Origin: Siphonodentalium dalli
Taxonomy: Eukaryota; Mollusca; Scaphopoda; Gadilida; Siphonodentaliidae
Direction of reading: 5' to 3'
Length of the DNA: 64,000 nucleotides
NCBI GenBank assembly: GCA_032622095.1
Contig: CP136065.1
Span: 210,592,151-210,656,150, forward strand
Part shown: positions 13,201-22,700 of the stretch, piece after piece
Layout: the number at the start of each line of letters is the position of its first letter
Position numbering within the stretch: position 1 is the first letter of the stretch
Notes under the pieces: generated by a model
Databases searched by the model: none
What the model saw: only the letters and a program-made list of their open reading frames with translations
What the model was told of the DNA's origin: nothing
Program-made: the position numbers and the translations under genes

Positions 13201-13754
13201 TTCCGTTTCCTCTCAGTACTGTCACTGCTTTCACCACGAGTTACCTTTCGTTTCCTCTCAGTACTGTCACTGCTTTCATCACCAGTTACCTTCCGTTTCC
13301 TCTCAGCACAGTCACTACCTTCACCACGAGTTACCTTTCGTTTCCTCTCAGCACAGTCACCACCTTCAACCCCAGTTATCTTTTGCTTCCTCTTGGATGT
13401 ATCTGGTATTAGTGAAGGATTATTTTGGACTTCAGAAATGTCTTTAGAATTCCCTGAATCTTTCCTGGCATCACATGCAACTTCACCTTTTGAAAAGAAA
13501 TTTGAAGAAAATTTATTTAAAGTGATGTGAAACACTCCGCTGGGGCGCACAGAAAATAAACTTGCTCAAAGTAGGTATTTTAATGAATTTTGTATCAACA
13601 TTGATAGCAAAAATGGCATTCTATCATATAAATGAAAGTGTCAATGACACTGTATCTCAACTTGGAAAGGGAATAAATTAATGTGTTAGTCAATGGAGCG
13701 ATTAGGAATGTGGAAAGTTGAATGTCTAATACTAGTTTATCAACATGAAGAGAG

Positions 13755-13795
<41 letters not shown>

Positions 13796-16700
13796 TAAAA
13801 TCTAAGATGGTTGCTGGCGGCTATGTTTTCCAATAAAATTCAAAAACATTTGATAGCTTAAGTCATGCAAAGAGTAAAATCCAAGATGGCCACTGGCAGT
13901 CATGTTTTAATGCCGAATAACCCCAAAATGACTCGTTCCCATCTACATGTCAAAAGTCATGACAAATTTCATAATGATCCGACCAAAGGTACGACCTGCA
14001 TGTAGCCCGTGCCAAAGGATTTAGTCATGCAAAGAGAAAAATCCAAGATGGCTGCTGATGGCCATGTTTTTTGGCCGAACGACCTCAATATTACTCGTTC
14101 CCTTCTACATGTCAATATTAATATCCATGACAAATTTCATGATAATCAGACTAAAGGGACGACCTGTAGCCCATGCTAAAGGATTTAGTCGTGCTAACAG
14201 ATTGAATTTTGAAATCCAGGATGGCCGTTGGCAGCCATGTTTTTTGTCCGAATGACCCCAAAATGATTCGTTGCCATCTACATTCCAATTTCAACAGTCA
14301 TGACAAATTTCATGGCAATCAGACTAAAGATACCATATAACCTGTAGCCCGTGCTAAAGGATTTAGTCATACAAAGAGTAAAATCCAAGATGGCTGCTGG
14401 CGGCCATATTTTTTGGCAGATTGACCCCAAAATGACTCGTTTCCCATCTACATGTCATTGTTAATATCCATGACAAATTCGATGATGATCCGACCATGAT
14501 AAATTTCGTTATGATCAGACTAAAGGTACGACCTGTAGCCCATGCTAAAGAATTTAGTCATACAAAGAGTAAAATACAAGATGGCTGCTGGCGGCCATGT
14601 TTTTTGGCCGAATGACCCCAAAATGACTTGTTACCATCTACATGACACTGTTAACATCCATGACAAATTTTATGATGATCCAACCAAAGGTACGACCTGT
14701 AGCCTGTGCCAAACAATTTAGTCATGCAAAGAGTAAAATCCAAAATGACCCCAAAATGAATCGTTCCCATCTATATATGTCAATATTAACATCCATGACA
14801 AATTTCAAAGGTACGACCTGTAGCCTGTGCCAAACGATTTAGTCATGCAAAGAGTAAAATCCAAAATGACCCCAAAATGACTCGTTCCCATCTATATGTC
14901 AATATTAACATCCATGATAAATTTCATGATGATCAGGTGAACATCTGTAGCCCGTGCTAATGGACTGAATTTTGAAATCCAAGATGGCCGCTGGTGGCCA
15001 TGTTTTTTGTCCGAATGACCCCAAAATGACTCATTCCCATCTACATTCCAACTTCAACAGCCATGACAAATTTTATGATGATCAGACTAAAGGTACGACC
15101 TGTAGCCCGTGCTAAAGGATTTAGTCATACAAAGACTAAAATCCAAGATGGCTGCTGGCGGCCATGTTTTTCGGCCGAATGATCCCAAAATGACTAGTTC
15201 CCATCTACATGTCATTGTTAACATCCATGACAAATTTTATTATGATCAGACTAAAGGTACGACCTGTAGCCCGTGCTAAAGGATTTAGTCATACAAAGAG
15301 TAAAATCCAAGATGGCTGCTGGTGGCCATGTTTTTTGGCCGAATGACCCCAAAATGACTCGTTCCCATCTACATGTCATTATTAACATTCATGACAAATT
15401 TTTATTATGATCAGACTAAAGGTACGACCTGTAGCCTGTGCTAAAGAATTTAGTCATACAAAGAGTAAAATCCAAAATGGCTGCTGGCGGCCATGTTTTT
15501 TGGCCGAATGACCCCAAAATTAATCGTTCCCATCTACATGTCAATATTAACATCCATGACAAATTTAATGTTGATCAGACGAACAGTATGACTTAAATTG
15601 TGGCCCGTGCTAATGGATTAAATTTTGAAATCTAAGATGGCCGCTGGTGGCCATGTTTTTTGTCCGTATGACCCCAAAATGACTCGTTCCCATCAACATT
15701 TCAATTTCAACAGCCATGACAAATTTCATGATGATCAGACTAAAGATACGACCTGTAGTCCGTGCTAAAGGATTTAGTCATACAAAGAGTAAAATCCAAG
15801 ATGGCTGCTGGCGGCCATGTTTTTTGCCCGAATGACCCAAAAATGACTCGTTCACATCTGCATGTCATTGTTAACAACAATGACAAATTTTATGATGATC
15901 CGACCAAAGGTACAACCTGTAGCGCGTGTCAAAGAATTTAGTCATGCAAAGAGTAAAATCTAAGATGGCTGCCGGCGGAGATGTTTTTTGGCCGAATGAC
16001 CCCAAAATTATTCGTTCCCATCTACATTTCAATATTAACATCCATGACAAATTTCATGACAATAAGACAAACAGTACGGCATGTAGCCCGTGCTAATGGA
16101 TTGAATTTTGAAATCCAAGATGGCCACTGGCGGCCATGTTTTTCCCATCTACATGTCGACAAATTTCTTAATAATCGGACCAAAGGTACGAACTGTAGCC
16201 CGTGCTAAAGGAAATTGTTGACGATTCACGCACACACACACACAGACACACACGCACGACGGATACCAAGCCATGGCAATAGCTCAAACTTTACAAAGTA
16301 AAGTTGAGCTAATAAAATATAGTGACTCTCATTAGCATAATCCTTCTTGTTTGTTTATCGATCATTTGTTCGGGACGAATGGTGGTCTGATTGTTTACAT
16401 TTTTGCCTAATTCAGATGTCATGTTATAATTGGTACATTGATTGTAGTTGAATTTTTCGACAATAATAGTTTAATGATGCATTCTTCAAATGGGTGTAGT
16501 GGCAGAGTCGTAAAATATCAGTTTGAAGCAGTGAATTAAGCACATAATATAGAGAGTAATCAATTGGTTCCGAAAATTTCATTAAATAATTCACGAGAGG
16601 CAAGAGACGTCGGTAAGAAATGAGTGCGCATCGAGTGAAATATTGAACGTAATTCTCGGAACTAATTGATTACTCTATTTATTACACTTCTGTTGGTTCA

Positions 16701-19700
16701 CCAAATATTATTAAAAAACACAGAATTAATGAATGAAAGTCCCGATGTGGAGAAAGATCAACCATCGAAAATTCAGTCTAGATCAGTAAGCGACGTACGT
16801 AACGTCACGAAAAATGACATAATTCACTAGTGACACTACCATTTTTAATTAACAGTGTTTTCAATGGAAATCGCGCATAGGAGTGTAATAAATGTCTTTA
16901 AATACATACAGCTTCTTTAAAACTCTGTATAATATATATATGTAAGAGTGTGAATATTGGACAGCTATGAATCACACATATGGTGAAGAATTTCATTTGA
17001 TAAAACTTTTGTCAAAGCAACTTGTCAAACAAGGAAGTTTAATAGTTGGCTTATAAATTAGAAAATAGACATACCCTGCTGACTTAGGAATTCAGCTACT
17101 AATAATTGTGATGGCCTAATAATAGAGATGGGTGGGGATTTAGACTGAAATTAATATCAGTGATGGCAATTTCAATCTACGTCTCAATGCCAAATAATAG
17201 TGATTGTTGGGAATTTTCTCCAAAATTAGTAATCGTGCTGGCACTATTACCAGGCACCTGAGAGTAATAGGTTTATGAACAAGCAAGCTGCTTTATATCA
17301 TGAACAGACAACTATGAGCAGGTGTTATATGTTGTTATAATAGTTATATAATATATATATATATTAAAATTCACTTATATAGGGGAGAATTTGATGATTA
17401 ATCCTATTCAGTGATGCACAGAAATGCATGGCCACCTTTAACCTTCCACGACTGGAGCTTCCTGAAATTTTGTAGAAAAACTCTGTGCCAATGCATTTTC
17501 TGATATATGCGTGTCTCATATAGGTCTTATATATGCATGTCTCCCATAGGGAGCAAGAGAATGCATTGGCCTAACAATATTTACCTTGACCTAGTAAGCC
17601 AGTGCATTCTGTTATATATGCAAGGCTCCCTGTAGGATTCGCATATAATAGAATACACTGACATATTATCTTTCATGCTGCACCAGCACTGCTCACGTCA
17701 TTAAAGGTTTAACAAGGGTGTGAGCGAATAAAGTGCACAATGGCACACAGATGGATTGGCAATTCATCTTTTCCAGCTTCTATTACAATAGCTGTCCTGA
17801 CTGGGGGACATTCCTTGCCAATGCTAGCGTTAATTGCAGATTTCTTACCTTCTTCATTAGCCACTTTTTTCTTCAGTTGATCCATTTGTTTGTTTGACTT
17901 TGGAAACTTTGTTGGTTTGAAGTCCAGATGGGCTGGAGGATTGTTTAATTGCTGAAAGACAAGTAAAATTAACCCTATCATGACGTGTGCAATTTTATCA
18001 ATTTTTCTTACATTCTTTAACAATGTTTTATCATCTTTTTCATTTTTTCTTACATTTTTTAACAATTATAAAAAATAGTATAAAATTTGTTAGGCCAATG
18101 CATTCTCTTATATATGCGAGGCAACCTATGGTTGACTCGCATATATAAGAGTAGTGATGGATCGGTTTCGGTTTTTGTAGTTCGGTTTCAGTTTTTTATA
18201 AAAACCGAAGAATCGAACCGATCGTAATTGATAAAAACGGAAAAACGGTTCCCGATTTTAAATCCGTGGAAACACTAGTGGACCTACTTTTGTTGTATCG
18301 GCCAATAGAAGAAACAGAGAGTAGATTTGCTGATCGTTTTGCATCCATTTACTACCTAAGTTACTATGCTATCAACTGCAATAACTTTAAAACATTTATT
18401 AGATAAAAATTAATTGCTGTATACGGAAACACGCCTGTTGAAGTTAAACGACCACTATTCAAGACTCGGCAGAAAGTTTGGATGCATAACGTACCGGAAT
18501 ATAACATGATTAAATTATCGGCGGTCATTTTTAGTAACCTAACTGCAGCAACGAAACCAGCGGCAATCAAATGCAATATTCAACGTTATTGGGACATTAT
18601 TTACTCGTATTACGGTTACTTTGAAAGTATATACTCAAATTGTATGTATTTCAGGATAATTTCACTATCTAGTAAAAAAAAAAACGAAAACCGAACCGAA
18701 ACCGAGGTTTTTTCTCCCAGAAAAACCGAAACCGAACCTAAAAAAATCAAAACTGCCCATCACTTTATAAGAGAATGCATCGGTACAGGGTTTTCGCAAA
18801 ATTCCAGATAGCTCCCTTCATGAAAGGGTTATAAGGAAAATTGCTTCTTTGTCCATGCTAGTTTGAGATCCTGGCGTACTAGATGGCATGTTAGTGGGAG
18901 AGCAATACTGTCAGGAAAAAATAATTATTTTAATACATATTGTTTCTCGCTTTCATGCAGTTTCTGCAATCTTAATATGATCACTGAATCAAACATTGTG
19001 TTATCAGGCACATCAGTTCAGGCATATCACTTGTGACCTGGAGAGAGCCTCAAGTAAACATTACCTCTAAATGATCCAAAATGTTCCAATAGTCAAAACA
19101 CTGACCTTGAATTCTCAATAATTAGAAATTTAAGTAAATAGAGGTAAGAAACTACTGTACTGTAGGAACAGCTTTTAGTAGATTTCGCTCAAAATTGCAA
19201 GCTTTTGGACTTGAAATTTCATAATATTTGGAAAAACAATAAAATAAACAAGAGCTGGGCTGTCGCCTGGTGCATACCCCGATGTGGTATACCACCTAGG
19301 AATGGGCCTGATTCGAAAAAATCCAAATCGGATAGCCGATTCAGTATCGATCCCGAATCTGGTTGCCGATGGCAACACCGAATCGAAGCTTTGCAGAGCC
19401 CTACCAGTAAACCCACCATTTCCTTCAGTCATGGGGGCACTCCTACCATAGAACTTTCCTCTATTGTCTGACAACACAGGACAATCAGGATGACATATCA
19501 AACTAACCTCACATGCATTCTCTGCAGCAGTGACTGAATCAAACTCAACGAATGCAAATCCCTTTGGCTCACCAGATGTTTTGTATTTAGGGATACTAAT
19601 GTAAGAGATATTTCCACAAGGGGAGAAGATTCTTCTTATCCATTCATGATCAACATCACTGGGAAGACATTCCTGAAATGACAAGTGATAAATGTTTCAA

Positions 19701-22700
19701 TTATTCCTTAGCGACATAGTGATGCTGGTCAATGTTTATTTTGCCTAAAAAGGGGCGGAAATGTTCAGATAATGACAACAATGTTAGCTGGCACACCACC
19801 ATAGTACAAATTCAAACATGTTCAGGCCTCTGCAATTCCCTCCTCCATAAGATCAGTCATTCAAATATAACTAGTTATAAAAGATATCAGCAGAAGAGTT
19901 GGACAGACAACTAAGGGCCACAACTGAGGCAAAAAAATTGGGAGAAACCTAGTTTGAATTGAGATACTGTGGCAAGCACCTTATGAACCTAAAATTATTG
20001 AAATTGATTCATATTTGTTAGAGTTATCAAACGGACATACCATATGTGGCTATGAGTTATTTGGCTAAATTAAGTTATGCATCTACAACTTTTAGGTGGC
20101 TATCAAGTGTTTGATGGTGATAAAATTTCAAATTATATAATTAGAACATGCAAGAATTATAGCAAAAGTAGGTGTTCGAAAATCAAAAACTTGCATACAG
20201 CAACTACGACAGTGGAATAGGAGAAACTGATTGGGTGACTAGCCACATAACCTGTCCGAACATCTCCTGTGGACAGATCATGGATGTCCAAATCTATGGA
20301 CTTTTAGTTCCAAATTTTAAGAGTCTTCAAAATTAAATAGAGTAATTAGGCCAAATTGACCATTTTTGAGTGTTCATCTAGCCACAACATATAAATTTTC
20401 TTAAAATTAGACACATAAACGTCTGATGTAAGCACGGATGTACAAATGGACATGACTAGGTAGCATCCTCTGTATAATGCCTAAAAAGCTACAAACATAC
20501 TATATACACAGTTCTCTCATCAACATCTGCTGGTTTCTCTGGCGGCTTTCTCCGTTTGATCTGATTCTTGTCATCACTGACCTGAAAACAGATTATGAAA
20601 AAGTTAATGCTAAATATTGAAGGGCTTTAAATAGACCAAGTCATCTATGCTAGTTTCAGTTTTGGACATTGACTATTCTCTAACCTGGAGTAGGGCAAAG
20701 ATGCAACCCATGCCTCTCCTGCCATGTAATTCAACTTATATACACACACCAGACCTGTTAAGTTTTTAAATTGGCAATCTGGGAGACTGTTGCGGGAGGT
20801 AGGCCTATGTCCATGTTCCAAAAATTTATTTATTTCTAAATTAAATCTTTTTATTTATCATCTTTATAATGAAGATTACAGTTTTATGAGTTTCTATTTG
20901 TATTTATATAAATATATACACCTAAATAAAACAGTAATGAAAACAGAGTTTTATACAGCTGCTGTGAGTGTGAGAACTGAGATGCATGCATGTTTATATA
21001 AAATAACACAATGTGAAATCACTGGCATGTAAGGTCAAGGACACCTGCTAACTTCCTGTTCTAATTCCTGTTAAAAATATCGAGTTTTCTCCCTTCTGTT
21101 GTATTCTATTGTACTGTAACACTACCTTAAAAATTGACTGGTCTCAAGATTTACCTCAGACAGGAACCATGTGCCCAGCCCAGACATTGTCAATCATGCT
21201 CGCTTATGCAATTAGATGTATATATTTTTAGTAAATTATATATAAGTATCTAACAACAGATTTTCTTCCAAGTGGCACTTCTTAACTAATTCATGAGGGA
21301 ACTGCACTAGTGCAGCATTAAATATCCTGTGCCAGTGCATTCTCTTATATGTGTGAGTCTCCCACAGGAAGCCTCACATATATAAGATAATGCACTGGCT
21401 TACAAGGTCAAGGTAAATATTGTTAGGCCAAGGTATTCTCTTATATATGTGAGGCTACCTATGGGAGACTCGCATATATAAGAGAATGCATTGGCCCAGG
21501 GTTTTCACAAATTTTCAGGAAGCTCCATTCTTGGAAGTGTTAATATGTTAATTTCTTCACTAGAATCTAAATGAAACAGAATTTATTAAAATAAGCCTGG
21601 AATCCCCAATACATCTGCAAAACATTACCGTCTGCTTTAAGTTACTGATAGCACTTATACCTGCAAAACACTATTCTGTTTTTATTACTGATAGCACTTA
21701 TACCTGTAGGAGTTTTGACTTTCTTAAAGCTTTGGCAATATAATCCTCAGTAACAGATAGACTCCGTATTTTGTTAAACTTCATGAAAACAGAAATCGAT
21801 ACCCCTGAAATCATAAAAATAAGTTATTTGATATTGTTTCAAAGATATTGAGGATATCATGTATTCAAGCTACTCATAACATTTCAGCTCTTAATTCTAT
21901 TATAAATGTTAAAATCCCAGAGTGAAACAGGTGCTTTCAATGATGGTGTTCCCCTGGACAAGGTACTTTGGTAGCAAATGTCTTGCACTAATTGTGAGTT
22001 CAAATAACCAGCCTGGAACAGATCGCTATTTTGAGTATCGTGACATACGACCAAACTTATGGCAGCTGGCCACATTCCCAACCATTATTTGTAGGGATGT
22101 TCACATAATACTAATCAGTTCAACAAAGAGCCTTGGGGAATTCACAACATGTTTCTCTGTCTGTTGTCTGAACATCCATACAAACTAGCCTTAGGCCAAT
22201 CTAATGTAGACATTTCAACTGAATGGATAAATAATTAAATGAAAGTGTCCATGACGCTGTAGCCCAAATTTGCGAAGAAGTAAAATTTTTGTGATGGGCA
22301 ATAAACGGAATGATGAAAATCCAAGATGGCAGCTGGCCAAACAACCCCAAAATGACTTGTTCCCATCTACATGTCAATGTTAACATCCATGACTAATTTC
22401 ATGATGATCCGACAAAGGTATGACCTGTAGCCCGTGCCAAAGGATTTAGTCGGCGGCCATATTTTATGGCCGAATGACCCCAAAATGACTTCTCCCAATC
22501 TATATGTCAATAGTAACATGCACGACAAATTTCATGAAGATCAGACGAACACTCTGGCCTGTAGCCCGCGCTAATGGAATGAATTTTGAAATCCAAGGTA
22601 GTTGCTGGCGGCCATGCTTTTTGGCCGAATGACCCCAAAATGACTCGATTCCATCTACATGTCAATGTTAACATCCATGACAAATTTCATAATGATCAGA

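Noticed and set aside
12643-13530. Long plus-strand open frames of 295 and 204 codons
   Set aside because: They are antisense shadows of the 45-bp LARP7 minisatellite; repeat periodicity keeps several frames open.
13800-16320. CRISPR-like regular array
   Set aside because: Units are about 190 bp without unique spacers, in an animal gene intron; it is a tandem transposon core array.
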